DNA of 64,000 bases from Blastobasis lacticolella (GCA_905147135.1 LR990067.1:8370001-8434000), one strand, 5' to 3'. Shown: positions 1-11,257, numbered from the stretch's first letter. Notes: generated from the sequence alone by a model not told the origin. Translations and numbers: made by a program.

Positions 1-1690
1 AGGTACTTGAGCATTATTTTCATTTAAAACTGGATAATATTGTATTTATTAATATAGATGTTGACTGCTCATTTATTTTACAATGTTTATACAGAATTTA
101 TATGACACTACTTATAATACAACTATATTTATGTTTCCTACAAACAAAAGGAAAATATATTAAACAAACAAAATTACACAGAAAAATGACTCCAGAACAC
201 TGCTAATTGGGAGTTTTCCTAGGAGGCTTTATTTTAAACTTAATTTTACAATTTGTTTCAATTTACCAATTTTTTTTCATTGATAATTATTATGACGTGA
301 TATGTTTAAATCATGCGGTAATCATCATAATTGTTTGGTCAGTCCCACTCTGCCTGCTTCTCTGCTATTTCTTCTCCACCAATCCGCATCTCAGCATCCT
401 TTGTCTAGTTTGTCAGCATCCAGCCATGTATAGAAAAAGATATCCAAGCCAGACTCTCAAGTCATACCAATGAATTGGCATGCAATTTAAACTGCATGGG
501 AAGTATCCAGCATTCTCACCTGAGAAGTCACTGTAATCCTGTATATGTGAGATTTTAATGTCCTATAGGACTACCTACAGATTCTCTATTTAAATGGTCA
601 GATTTTCTATTTAAATAGTTCTTATTATTTGAAAAGTTTGAACAACCATTTTTTTATTAGGCTAGAATAGAATATGGTTTTTTTCATACTTCATTCACAC
701 ACAGACAGCTTAAACTTAGAAGCTATATAAGTACAAGCATTGTATAGAGGTAGACTTAGTAATTAATTAACTATGTATATTTATATTACTACTACTACGT
801 AATGAAGCCGTTATTATTTATCTGATATCTGTTACTACTCAGCCTATCACCTGTTTCTGGCTTGACATTGAGTTTGGGACACCTGTATGTATATTCATAA
901 AAATAAATGATTGTATTGAAAACTGAATGTATTGAAGTAGCTAATTAATGAAAATTATCACATACAAAATTGCCATTGCAGTTAACATACTCCTCAAATA
1001 GGTATTAATTAATTGTTACTCATACCGTTTTATCATAGTGGTGAATAAGTTGTCCTTTGAGCTATGTGATCATCTTCCAATTGTGACAAAAGTATGTGTT
1101 GAACAAACACAGACATATTATTTAAAAAATAATAATTTATACCTACTTGTAAAATTCAAATTCAAACATAATTAAGAAATGAGTCATACAAAATCGGAAT
1201 ATATTTGGCGTAAGTTAGTCGATTGCGACAATGCACCTGTTGCATAGCTGTACAGTCAGTTCCCCAACTTAGTCATCAAGCATATTGGTGGTTTTGTGTA
1301 TTGTATATGTAATTATAAAAACGGTCAGTTTATAATGTAACATAGCTAAATGTGTTACAATATGAACTATCAAAATATTGTAAACAACAATGCACAGAAG
1401 TCACATAAACATTAGGTTTAAATTTGGTTAGGCTTGTAATGTGGTTACATGATGAGGAGCCTTTTGCAAAGTTTTGAGAAATTTTGTGGCTCAATGGTGC
1501 CTCGACTGGCTTTATTTATGAATAGATACCTAGGATACCTATAGATAACCCTGCCCACGATTTTTGGTCAACTTTGTGGTTTCTACAGAAACCTTGAAAA
1601 TCTTACGAATTTGTTACTAGTTCCTACTTTCCTAATTTTACAAGATGAATGACAACTGTTCTCCAATTCAAATATTATATTAATTAATAT
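1..1690. other. AT-rich non-coding DNA
   Basis: No convincing exon, RNA gene or structured repeat. A segment near 188-240 resembles the sequence flanking the long-TIR MITE at 30691-30715 (gctcattgggagtgttcct). Probably intron or upstream DNA of Lasp. Confidence 0.5.
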
Positions 1691-2110
1691 TATTATTTGT
1701 ATGGTGTGACCTACAGAACAGAGATGTGGCCACTCACTGTTGACCTTATAAGAGAAGTCACTGTCACCCAAAGGGTAATGTACGGAGTCTCGTTGCGCAA
1801 TAGGATCAGAAATAAGGAGATCCGCAAGCGAACCAAGGTCACTGACTATGCCCGGAGAATTGCCAGTGAACTGGGCACATAGCTCGAAGAACTATGTGCC
1901 CAGGAACTATGTGGCCGATGGCGCAGTAAGGTTCTCAAATGGCGACCACGTACCGGAAGACGCAGCGTGTGTAGGCTTCCCACAAGCAGACCGCCCACCT
2001 GGTAAAAATCGCAGGTACCAGCTGGATTCGGAAGGCACAGGACCGGCCTTTGTGGAGATCTCTGGGGGTGGCCTATACCCAACAGTGGGCGTCTTTCGGC
2101 TGATATGGTG
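1690..2110 (+). mobile_element. LINE (RTE-like) 3' fragment, ORF2 C-terminus remnant
   Basis: The plus strand encodes LTVDLIREVTVTQRVMYGVS then LRNRIRNKEIRKRTKVTDYA, and after frame breaks a GRPPxxW...WRSLG-type end. These are C-terminal sequences common to insect endonuclease/reverse-transcriptase LINEs. Related pieces are at 55755-55985 (+) and 61955-62210 (-). Confidence 0.65.
1868..1896. repeat. Short hairpin within LINE fragment
   Basis: CTGGGCACATAG and CTATGTGCCCAG form a perfect 12-bp stem near 1869-1902, created by a local inverted duplication inside the LINE remnant. It has no transcript context. Confidence 0.5.
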
Positions 2111-2459
2111 ATAATCTATGGTGTAGGCTATAATGTGACACCTGTATGAGACTTTTGTTTGAATTTTTCCCTGAAAAGTATCGAGCAGATATTTATCCTT
2201 TATTACTTTTTCTTCGAGCGGTCTAAAAAATAGAATATGTAGGTTAGTTGTGATTCGGTATAAGACCTGTATTATGTAATATCGAGTTCCAAGCATTCAA
2301 TGGTGGCTCATAATAAAATTGGCAACTTGTATGCTAATCGTAACTGGTTTGCACCACCTACTTCCATAAAATGTTTGGTATTGTTTAGGCCACATGTGAT
2401 AATGTGGGATTGTGACATGTTTTTTACAAGCTTTTATTTAATTTGCACTGATCATATTA

Positions 2460-2745
2460 AGTTGTCCGTCAAAATATGCAAACAATTTTTCCTCAATTTG
2501 TTAGTATCCGATTGCGCTGAAATTTGGTATACCTATGTGACTTGGATGACAATGCATTAATATGGTACCATGGAGCTGGTCTGATGATGGAGTCGGAAGG
2601 AGATAGGAACTAATGAACGCAATAAGATAACCCCATCGTGTTTGGGTTCTTTGCGGAATAGTCTTGATGAGTAGGTACCATACCGCGCAATAAAAGCTTG
2701 TTATGAATTTTAATTTTTTCATTTGAGAACTTATTTCGTATCATG
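2460..2745 (+). repeat. Dispersed repeat with GATGATGGAGTCGGAAGGAG
   Basis: Shares its core (ctgatgatggag.cggaag, rataaaagcttg, ttttcatttgaaaacttgttt) with 46370-46640. Two copies in one window mark a dispersed repeat; class unknown. Confidence 0.5.
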
Positions 2746-2840
2746 TGGAGTATGTGAGGCCGATATATGTCAACTGCAACCGCGCATCTGTTGTAAAACA
2801 GTTACATTAATCTTTACATAGAATGCAGAACCGCAGATTT

Positions 2841-3076
2841 GACGTCCTGAGTGGTTCAGTGGTTAATCAATCCGGGCTGCCACGTAGAGGCCCCGGTTTC
2901 CCCGCCGGGCAAAAATTTTAATGATTAATTTTAATTTTAATCAACTTTAATCGGTCTGGGTATAATATGTATCCAATTATATTTGAAAAAGTATATAAGT
3001 AGTTTATCAGTTGTCTAACACCCATAACACAAGCGTTGTACTTTGCGGCTAAATGGCGCTGTGTGAATTATCCAAG
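2841..3076 (+). mobile_element. SINE-G copy (tRNA-Gly-derived)
   Basis: Head GACGTCCTGAGTGGTTCAGT with degenerate A/B boxes resembling tRNA-Gly(GCC), middle TCTGGGTATAATATGT, tail ctagatgcgc and gtgaattatccaagc. The family consensus is about 260 bp and ends GATGGCGCTGTGTGAATTGT. Confidence 0.8.
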
Positions 3077-3370
3077 CTGGCTAGATGCGCACAGAACTCC
3101 CGGACCCATCTCAAATTCGTGATTCATCTCTGATATGTACCTTATCTTTGGAAGCGGAACACGTTAGAAGGCATCGCATTGATACATGGCTGCCTGAAAG
3201 GACCAAACTTATCTGAAAGGGATGGGCTGTTGTATCCGTCCCATTGGAGTTCTGAAGGTTTGGAAACCTAAGATTGACATTGTGATTGACAAAATTTCAA
3301 CCTTGTTGTTGCCGAAACTTTGCTACGCATTTCACTAAGTAGGCCAAACTCACCCTACTCGTTTTTTTTT

Positions 3371-3690
3371 TTCGATTGGTTAAGGTATCCGACTCGTAAG
3401 CAAAAGGTGTTAGTTTCGAATCCCGCTGCGGTCATGTACCAATGACTCTTTTCTGAATTATGTACATTAGTTGAATACTAACCGTTGCTCTTACGGTGAG
3501 GGAAAACATGATGAAATACACACTGCACATGTTATTCATGTTTATGTTGTGTTGTGGTGTTTCGTCTGATAATAAATGAGTTTGTTTTATTTATTTATTC
3601 GGGCGGCTGAATGTGTAATGTTTGATTCAATCTGGTCAGGTTCCCCTTGTGAGCAGGGTGAAGGTCAGATGGCAGTCGCTCCATTGTAAT
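3371..3690 (+). mobile_element. SINE-T copy, interrupted
   Basis: The tRNA-like head (TATCCGACTCGTAAGC, GTTTCGAATCCC) is followed by the family body CATGTACCAATGACTCTTTT, then GAGGGAAAACAT; about 60 bp of unrelated sequence (about 3535-3600) interrupts before GGCGGCTGAATGTGTAATG and the AGATGGCAGTCGCTCCAttg block. Confidence 0.7.
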
Positions 3691-3870
3691 ATTTTTTTTT
3701 TAATATTATGCAAGAAAGGCATTTCACCGCCATCTCACCTGTTGGTAAGTGACGATGCGGCCGAAGATGGAGCATGCCCGTCTTGGAACAGCCTATTCAC
3801 TCTAGCCTTGAAGGCATCCAAATTATATTGATCTGTCAAAGCCTGGATCATTATCAAGGCTGACTTAAGA
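3690..3870 (-). mobile_element. LINE 3' end fragment (family also at 45597 and 54492)
   Basis: The minus strand carries the end of a reverse-transcriptase ORF ([16 protein letters not shown]) followed by the 3' flank CATCGTCACTTACCAACAGG and a poly(A)-like tail. 5'-truncated. Confidence 0.6.
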
Positions 3871-3914
3871 TGATTATTTTTTATTAAAGAAGTGCGCACG
3901 CAAACTGCGGGTCA

Positions 3915-3992
3915 CCTGACGGAAACCTGATTCAGTTGGCCTTATGTGCAAGTTTCATCACGATGTTTTCCCTTACCGTAAGAGCATCAGCA
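3915..3992 (-). mobile_element. SINE-T fragment
   Basis: Minus-strand piece of the SINE-T body (gaaaacatcgtgatgaaact). Confidence 0.5.
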
Positions 3993-4014
3993 CTTTTTCT
4001 ATCTTCATTTTTAT

Positions 4015-4290
4015 TTTTTATGTCATACGGTAGGTAAGGCAAGCGGGCCACCTGATGGAAAGTGGTCACCGCTGCCTATAGACATTAGCAACACCAAGAG
4101 TATCGCCAATACGTTGCCCACCTCTATAACACGTTGCTCTGGCAGCAAAAAGGCAAACCACCATTGAGCACTGGACATCTTACTCACCGGCAGAAACACA
4201 ATACTATTTAAAAGAGTATTGTTTAGCTACGGTATTCTGTAAGGTGGAGGTACTTCTCCAGTCGGGCGGCTCCAATTCGAACGGGATATA
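4015..4290 (-). mobile_element. LINE 3' end fragment (family L-GGP)
   Basis: The minus strand reads GGTGGCCCGCTTGCCTTACC then a tail ending at T-rich plus-strand sequence. The upstream part matches the C-terminal frame ...[19 protein letters not shown] seen in other copies. Many 5'-truncated copies occur in this window. Confidence 0.7.
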
Positions 4291-4560
4291 GCTTGTCTAA
4301 GCTGAAATGACGCGCACCTCTACTTAATTAGTTGATTTCGACGTGTGAGTGCAAATATTAATAACGATACTTCATCTGTGTGGGAGCGTCGACTGCTCCA
4401 ATCGAACGACGCGTGCTCCTACGTTTGAGTATCACCGACAACGGAATGATCGATTACAACGGCATTTGTATATGTATTGCGTCCATATTTAAAATTTGCT
4501 TGCGTGCGTTAATGCGATAGTGGGGCGCGTCATTTCAGCTTAGACGAGCTTTATACCCCG
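4290..4560. repeat. Dispersed repeat (copy also at 24385-24560)
   Basis: Bounded by TAGCTTGTCTAAGCTGAAAT and ATTTCAGCTTAGACGAGCTT, which are inverted repeats of each other, so this is a TIR element of about 270 bp. The interior blocks are shared with 24385-24560. Confidence 0.65.
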
Positions 4561-4889
4561 CTATGCCCTACCTCTTTTAAAATTCTCTCTAAAAAATCTC
4601 TCATTACCATGACACATTTCACAGTCGTGAAACTTAAGCAAAGATCCGCTATTATAATATTAAACCTTAGTACGTGATTGTGCCACATCCAACCGCGTAC
4701 GAATAACATTGCACTCTGACCTTTTCGTTTATGTTCACTATGGCGCAGTGAAAATCAAGCGTTGTATAATTTGATATGACTGCTGGCTCTCGTAGTAGTT
4801 TCTCTTTGTAAATAGTAGGCAACAATTACTGGTATAATTAGGCAGTTATATCATGTAGTACGGAGTACGGTACTAGAGTCATCTCATCG

Positions 4890-5060
4890 TCCTAGCGCTT
4901 ATCCCATCCTCTGCCAGGGTCCGCTTTCCTACTCATTCTCCTCCACTTCGCCCGGTCTTCGGCATCCTCTCGTCGTAAGCCGTTGGCTCTCGCATTCGAC
5001 TCAGCGATGTCAATCCATCGCTTCTTGGGCCGCCCACGGGGCCTCTTTCGAAGTACGGTA
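4890..5060 (-). mobile_element. LINE ORF fragment (GRPKKRWIDIAESNAR)
   Basis: The minus strand encodes PRGRPKKRWIDIAESNARA followed by a broken GLRREDAEDRAKWRRM-type stretch, a LINE ORF2 C-terminal motif. Copies at 29608-29735 and 57550-57725 read the same way. Confidence 0.65.
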
Positions 5061-5084
5061 GTACTTCGGAGTACGGTACTAGAA

Positions 5085-5452
5085 TGTCGGTGGCTTATTA
5101 AGGGGCCCGACTCTTACCCCGAGGTACCCCAGTGCCTCCATGTACGTATACCTATTTCAACCATACCTTTTTCTTGCTTTTAAACCTTCCTCTTGACTCG
5201 TATCTATTGTTGAAAACCACATTAAAATGCGTTACGTTTTTTTTTACAAATTATACGGCTGACAAACAGGCAAGCGGGCCACCTGATGGAAAGTGGTCAC
5301 CACTGCCTATAGACATTAGCAGCACCAAGGGAGTCGCCAATGCGTCGCCCGCCTCTGAAGAGAACTCTCATATACCTATAGTTTAAAATTACTTAGCGAG
5401 CATAGATACAGATGGTGGAAGGCGACTATGTTTTATACTACGTGTAGAGATT
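5085..5452 (+). mobile_element. Lep1/Helitron-like repeat split by a LINE insertion
   Basis: Family blocks TTGTTGAAAACCACATTAAA and (after the interruption) AGCGAGCATAGATACAGA then GACTATGTTTTATACTACGT. The family core is otherwise continuous; about 150 bp of L-GGP LINE 3' end (5237-5391, minus) lies between. The Lep1 name is from memory. Confidence 0.6.
5237..5391 (-). mobile_element. LINE 3' end (L-GGP) inside Lep1-like repeat
   Basis: The minus strand reads through GGTGGCCCGCTTGCCTGTTT to a poly(A) (plus-strand run of T at 5239-5247). It separates two collinear parts of the Lep1-like element, so it inserted later. Confidence 0.65.
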
Positions 5453-5597
5453 GATCCAATCTGGTTACCATACCATACCCCTGGTATGGTATCAGGGTCA
5501 CAGAGATCATATGGCAGTCGCTCCACTGCAATAACCTGATCTGGGCCCTCGCGTGCGAGAGCATAACCGGGACATTAACGAAAAGATGGTCATCACA
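5450..5597 (+). mobile_element. SINE-T 3' half
   Basis: Contains the family blocks CATATGGCAGTCGCTCCACT, GAGCATAACCGGGACATTAA. Internal short inverted repeat ACCATACC/GGTATGGT at 5468-5491. Confidence 0.65.
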
Positions 5598-5600
5598 TAG

Positions 5601-7166
5601 TATAGCCTGCGTCACGAAAGATGAGACTTGTCAAATGGCAGTGGAGGGGATTTCGCGCAGGTAATCGTATGCAGCGCAAGTCGAACCACGTGACCCGCCA
5701 AGTCTCTTCTTATTTGACACTAGCTATACAGTAGCTTTGCGGCCAAGGGTCAACAGAATACCAGCATATCCCATACGTAACGAATTTTAATGCGGTTTTC
5801 CCCAATAGTCAGTGATTCATATACTAGTGTCATCATAGTATAGTCATAGTGATGCAGGTTTAGGTGTATAATTTGTTAGAGTTGCTACCTGTGCGAAGCC
5901 GGGGCGATTCGCTAGTTTGCAATAATTAGATCTCTGCCAAGCGTCTAAATTATTAACCCATCCCCATTTTGGAGGAGGCTCAAGTCCGTAAGTTAATGAT
6001 AAAGATGATAAAACGTGGAATCATGAAACACGGTGCCAAGCCAGTCTAGGCTTAATTTCAGATAGCATTAAAAGCCACTGTTGCATAATCCATTTTACGT
6101 TGTCACTGGTTTACCAATGGACATCAATAACCGTGGCTAGTGGTAACGCTAGATTCATAAACGATAGTAAATTGAGATATATAACATCGAATGTTTCACG
6201 TAATTTTTATTCTTATTATTCCTGAACAGACAGGCAGTTGGTACAACTGATATGTCTGTATCTCATTATCGTCAACCCATTGACATTCTCAATTAATTAA
6301 TTTTGGTTTTCTTTAAATGTTCATCCAATCGATTCTTAAAGGCGTTGGTACTCGGTGCTGTTATAATGCCACGACTCTGTTGCTGAAAAAATGCTTGTGC
6401 GGGTTGTTGTTGGAGAAACTTCGTACCAATTTCGAGTGGGGACCTCTTAATTTTGTAACAAATATGACTAAAATGGTCTCTGAACGACAATTAAAGGTGG
6501 CAAAGGCAATACAAATAAATTTAGAGACAGACAGACAAGTAACTATTAGCTAATCTGTGGTAAGAGAGTTGCAGTTTATCGTAATCGTAATTATTGTGTA
6601 GGTTTCGATTACAAAATTACGTAAGTTTGGTGTTTGGTAATTGTACATAACTACCTAGTACCTATTACATGGACCCTCTAGTGGTGTCCACGCGAAGATT
6701 CGAAGGAACGTTTCTCGCTCGTACGATTCGAATGTGGAATGAGCTCCCAGCCACAGTGTTTCCTTTGCGCTTTGACATGGGATCCTTCAAGAGGTATATT
6801 AGAGGTCTCTTCAGAGGCGGGCAACGCATTGGTAGCGCTCCTGGTGTTGCTGATGTCCATAGGCGGCGGTGACCACTCTCCATCAGGTGGCCCGCATGCC
6901 TGTTTAGTCTACCGTGTTACATAAAAAAATCATTCTGATAATTCATTCACAGAATAGCTAATTATTAGGTGGGAAATAATTAGTAATGCTGTGAATGACT
7001 TTCTGAATTATGTATGTTATGTGAACACTAACATTTAGGTATAGCTAGTGTCAAATAAGAAGAGACTTGGCGGGTCACGTGGTTCGACTTGCGCTGCATA
7101 CGATTACCTGCGCGAAATCCCCTCCACTGCCATTTGACAAGTCTCTTCTTTCGTGACGCGGGTTAT
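5601..7166. mobile_element. Long inverted repeat pair (possible foldback DNA transposon)
   Basis: Positions 5601-5729 and 7038-7166 are near-perfect reverse complements (129 bp; for example GCGTCACGAAAGATGAGACT against its complement ending CTTTCGTGACGC). The 1.3-kb interior has no transposase frame and holds a LINE 3' fragment. Either one non-autonomous element or two opposed copies of a short repeat. Confidence 0.7.
6660..6930 (+). mobile_element. LINE (L-GGP) ORF C-terminus and 3' end
   Basis: The plus strand encodes [43 protein letters not shown]..., the usual C-terminal block of non-LTR retrotransposon polymerases, followed by GGTGGCCCGCATGCCTGTTT and a poly(A). It explains the other shorter copies. 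5'-truncated. Confidence 0.75.
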
Positions 7167-7179
7167 ACTCTTATTGAAA

Positions 7180-7393
7180 GAAAAACTAAAACAGAGAGAT
7201 CATAACAGTCCACTGCAGGACTTAGAGCCTCTCCCACGAAAGGGGACGTTATTACAATGGAAAACGCTGTTGCCCATTTTTCAACCTACAGAGACTCGGA
7301 AGTGTTGCCTCGAAAACATTAGTCGCCTTGTCCGACACCCACGAGTGTAACGGGTTGGTGCTATTCTACTCCGCCGGACGCCACATGGCCATC
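7180..7393 (+). repeat. Dispersed repeat R4 copy
   Basis: Blocks ATAACAGTCCACTGCAGGAC, CCTCTCCCACGAAAGGGG, CGACACCCACGAGTGTAA and CTCCGCCGGACGCCACATGG. The family is about 260 bp with at least nine copies here. No coding capacity; possibly a non-autonomous element or LINE end. Confidence 0.65.
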
Positions 7394-7499
7394 AAAATAG
7401 AGTTTGAACAATGAAAAAGCTAATTAACTTACATTGGAATGATTTAATCCCTAAAAGTTCCAATATATAGTAAATACAACGCACATTTCACATAAGCCT

Positions 7500-7722
7500 G
7501 TATCGACTACTAGTAGATAGATCCGCCGGTACTTCGTTCGCGTACACCCAGTTTACCCCTGCCTACCCTTCTTTTTTTAGCTTACCTATTGTTACTATTG
7601 TCACTCTTATCTATTGTTGAAAACCGCATTAAAATCCTTTGCGTAGATAGATACAGATCTAAGCGTACATAGATACAGACGGCGAGAAGCGACTTTGTTT
7701 TATACTATGTATAGAATACAAC
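7500..7722 (+). mobile_element. Lep1/Helitron-like repeat copy
   Basis: Blocks ACTTCGTTCGCGTACACC, TTGTTGAAAACCGCATTAAA, GATCTAAGCGTACATAGATA and GACTTTGTTTTATACTATGT in the family order. Confidence 0.7.
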
Positions 7723-8101
7723 GCACATCGAGTATAGTTACCATAGTATCAAAATACTGAGTAAAAGTTCGATAATGAAAATTCCTTAGACAGAAATTCA
7801 CTTTCGTATCAGGAAACCACATAAAATGCGACTTACTACAAATTAATCGTCAGTTCGTAACTGTACCTCTGAAAGAAAAACGCCATGCCAAAAATAGCAT
7901 GCTAGAGAACACGCTCCTAACCTGAATAGCCACAAATCTACCAAACAACTTCGTACACGAGTTCGCTACACTACAGTTCAGTGGACAAAATAGAAACTAT
8001 AGGCGTTCTTGTACTATGAAACGCCCATTTCTTTACAACTAGCGACGCCTGAACAGATGGCCGCAGTTGGTCGCACGTACCTTTTCTTTGACCGATATCT
8101 C

Positions 8102-8115
8102 GGGTGACGTCACCC
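8102..8115. promoter_or_regulatory. Perfect 14-bp palindrome containing a CRE core
   Basis: GGGTGACGTCACCC, containing TGACGTCA (consensus CREB/ATF site), lies about 60 bp upstream of the tRNA-Val gene and beside a GCGCGCGCCGCC run. Function is only suggested by the motif. Confidence 0.4.
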
Positions 8116-8173
8116 ATTGAGAGCGGCGCGCGCCGCCGGCAAGCGACCGCGTATTTAGACGTTACGCCCAACG

Positions 8174-8246
8174 GGTTCCGTGGTGTAGTGGTTATCACAT
8201 CTGCTTTACACGCAGAAGGCCGCCAGTTCGATCCTGGCCGGAATCA
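8174..8246 (+). tRNA. tRNA-Val (anticodon UAC)
   Basis: The 73-nt gene folds into a full cloverleaf: acceptor GGTTCCG/CGGAATC with one G-U pair and discriminator A, anticodon arm TCTGC-TTTACAC-GCAGA with anticodon TAC, T arm GCCAG-TTCGATC-CTGGC with a perfect stem. The A box TGGTGTAGTGG and B box AGTTCGATCC are intact. A run of six T at 8251-8256 serves as a Pol III terminator. Unlike the SINE heads here it has every stem and no SINE body, so it looks functional. Confidence 0.92.
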
Positions 8247-8497
8247 TATGTTTTTTGTATTTTATTTTTACTTTTTTTTGTGGTGTCGTGTTAGTTTTGA
8301 TAACTTAATAAAAAAATTAATAATTGCTTTTTTTATGCAAAACAAATAAACATTTTCATTTAATTTTTTTTTTCAAAGTTCTACCAATATTATAAAGAGA
8401 AAAGATTTGTATTTTTTTTATAACAAATAAATTCGAAAAACTACTTGATTGATTTTAATAGTTTTTTACTAACAAAATGCTGCATTATCACTGTGTA

Positions 8498-8908
8498 CAG
8501 TGGCGTAGCATAGGTCACTAGCACCCGGTGCGGATTCCAAATTTGCCGCCCTCTTATTTTTGTAATCCATTATAAAAAATTTGGGGCATGGTAAAAAGAG
8601 TACTTTTATTGATTAACACTAACCTGAAAAGTGAAATTAACATTTTTTGACATAGAGTAATGTAAAGTTTGGTAGTTAGATATTATATATTTATTTGGCA
8701 TGTTACTATTTTCGTTCCGATTGTACCTGCGCGCACCGGCGCTGGCAGCTAGGTAACAACAAAAAAAAATGACGAAAAAAACACTCAAAGAAATTAACTT
8801 TTTTTATATTTTAATTTTTTTTCTAACTGCCACCTCCGCAGCGCCGCCCCCGGCAAAGTGCCGCCCGGTGCGGACCGCACCCTCCGCCCCCCCCATGCTA
8901 CGCCACTG
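8498..8908. mobile_element. hAT-type MITE with 8-bp target duplication
   Basis: The ends CAGTGGCGTAGCAT and ATGCTACGCCACTG are inverted repeats, flanked by the direct repeat ACTGTGTA (8490-8497 and 8909-8916). 8-bp TSD and CAG...CTG ends are hAT hallmarks. It split an older repeat whose intact counterpart is at 24955-25060. Confidence 0.85.
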
Positions 8909-9065
8909 ACTGTGTACCTCCTTTTTCCCCGGGAAAACAATAAGCTCCCGTGGGAAGTGAATTATCTACAGAGATCCGAACTTCCAGGTGAAAGGCACTG
9001 AGATTGGCTTTTTATTTCACCCTTCTACTGCATAGACGTCTCGAACGATGTCCATATTTAATCAG

Positions 9066-9220
9066 CCCATAATAGTCCACTAGACTTGAGCCTTCTTCAC
9101 TTCAGTAGAGGGTTTGGAGGGATAATCTCCACGCTTGGCAAGCGGGTTGGAGATCGCAGTGTTGATAATACTCATCAGAAAACGCCACAATTTCCTTATG
9201 GTATACGGTGGCCCTTGGTT
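9066..9220 (+). repeat. Dispersed repeat R4, degenerate copy
   Basis: Retains ATAATAGTCCACT, TCTCCACGCTTGGCAAGCGG and TTGGAGATCGCAGT. Confidence 0.5.
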
Positions 9221-9285
9221 GTAAGCCTCAGACATAATCGCCTTTTAATTCAAAGGAGCGTCGGTAACCGAAACCAGCTGCAGCG

Positions 9286-9515
9286 ATGCCAGTGACTCTT
9301 TTCTGAGTTATATACATTATTTGAATGCTAACGGACGCTTTAACCTGAACATTCAGGCGACTAAATGTGTAACCATGGTCCAATCTGGTCAGGTTCCACA
9401 GGTAGCAGGGTCACGGAGGTCAGATGGCGCTCCATTGTAATTACTTGATCTGACAAATCCTGGACCATGGGCAAGGCAGACCCCGGGCCCTCGAGCGCGA
9501 GAGCACAACCGGGTA
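9286..9515 (+). mobile_element. SINE-T copy lacking its head
   Basis: Body CAGTGACTCTTTTCTGAGTT through GTCAGGTTCC and GGTCAGATGG to GAGCACAACCGGG; the tRNA-like head is missing. Confidence 0.65.
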
Positions 9516-9959
9516 AAAAATAATAAAAGATTATTATTTTTTAATTTATAAGTCGTCACCACATGGCTACCGCATGACATTCAACTACACTTACATACGA
9601 CTGTACAACAAAGAATACTACCTAGATTAAAAAAAAAACAACATTAATATTGAGTTTTCGCATCAACTATTTTCTATCATGAATATTAGTTTGTCACAAT
9701 TTCACAACTTCCCTGTTGATACAACATGGCTGCTATTGCAAAAAATAACGCGTCGGTATAAAAGTTTTTTTAAATTGAGTTGTTAACGCACGCGACGTTA
9801 ACTCTTTATTCACTAATTGTTATTGCTTGCACGTGAGTTTAGGTATATTATCACTTTTACTGAGCTAGATAAGCTTAAGTTTTTCATGTAATCCATTTAT
9901 GTTAGTCTGTTCTAATAATATTATAAAGAGAAAACCCTAAGTTGTAGTCATACATATTT

Positions 9960-10775
9960 ATGGTATATTTATTTATTTGTTTATTCCACAAACTTTACAG
10001 TCTTACAGTTTAAGAACTAATACACTGTAAAATTAAAATATATATATTCATTATATTACGTGTATAAATATGTATTTCTTTTCTCTTATTTAGAATTATA
10101 TATTTTAGTATAGATAATTTTCCTGTGTTAGCACGTCGTTCGCGTAGAGCGCGCATCGAGCTCTATTATGGGTCAGTCTGAAAACCAGCGCTGTAATTGG
10201 CTGCTACCATTCATAGCATTATGCTGAGGCCGGCCCAGTTTAGTCCAACGACGCATCGCCCTACTTCCTTAATATGTACCTTATTTTGGTCTTTATTTTC
10301 ATATTAATACGCCATACGAATAAATGTACTTAAAAACTACATTTAACCGATTTTCACAGAAAAAAACGACAATTTCCTAAATTCCTACTATACGGCGAAC
10401 AAGCCCCTGAACAATCCAACCATAAAATTAAAACCACCACCTTAAACCACACACAATAGCCCCGGCGACCTAGCTAGTAGGCACATCGCATACAAGCCAC
10501 GCCCCCGTCGTTGCGCTCGCGCCGGCTAATTCAATTTGGCCGGTCGAGGCCCACGAGATATTATCACGTGATTGTGTATCCCTAACTCGGTCACAGCGCT
10601 GTGGCGCTCCCATAGGCATTGGTAGAGGCCGAGGTTCGAACTAGTTCGAGCCTTGGCACGTTTCGTTCGAATGGTGCGTGGGGAAATTTTTCGATGGACT
10701 AAAATGACACTAGTACTAGGTGTTCTCATTTTTAAAATAATAAGTGCAACCCTGTAATTTCCGATCTCATGTTTT
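9960..10775. other. Mixed AT-rich and GC-richer non-coding DNA
   Basis: A LINE-like 3' tail (ACTAATACACTGTAAAATTA, also at 58998 and 37174) lies at about 9967-10035. The rest, including a GC-richer stretch at 10130-10260 and 10490-10640, shows no exon or clear repeat. Confidence 0.4.
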
Positions 10776-10983
10776 GACGACCGGAGTGGTTCAGTTGGTT
10801 AACAGGCCGGTCTGTAACGCAGTGGTTCAGTTCCCGGCCGAGCAGAAATTGAAATGATGTATTTGAATTGGTTTGTAATTTATGTATTTAAAAGTATATA
10901 TAAAGTTTATCAGTTGTCTAGCACCCATAACACAAGCTTTGCATTGGAGCTTGATGGCGCTTTGTGAATTGTCCAAGCATATC
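10776..10983 (+). mobile_element. SINE-G copy
   Basis: Head GACGACCGGAGTGGTTCAGT, middle TATATAAAGTTTATCAGTTG, tail GATGGCGCTTTGTGAATTGT. Confidence 0.8.
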
Positions 10984-11257
10984 TAGGTATACATAGTATA
11001 AAACAAACTCGCTTCCCGCAGTCTGTCCATATGTATCTATGTACGCTTAGATCTTTTAATTAATTTAAAGTGCGCAACGGATTATAATGTGGTTTTCAAA
11101 AATAGAGTCATTTAAGAGGAAAGTTTATAAGCAATAAAAAAGAGGTAGGTAGGGGCAAAGTAGGCGTAGAGTAGATGTAGGGTAAGTGTAGGGTAGGAGT
11201 AGAGGTAGGACGCCACGCGAACGAATTCGCGCCGGGTCCACTAGATTATCTTTAATC
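10984..11257 (-). mobile_element. Lep1/Helitron-like repeat copy
   Basis: Read on the minus strand it runs from TAGTGGACCCGGCGCGAATT to GTTTGTTTTATACTATGTAT; a run of GGGTAGG/GGTAGG satellite-like units is internal (11145-11210). It abuts the SINE-G tail. Confidence 0.7.
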
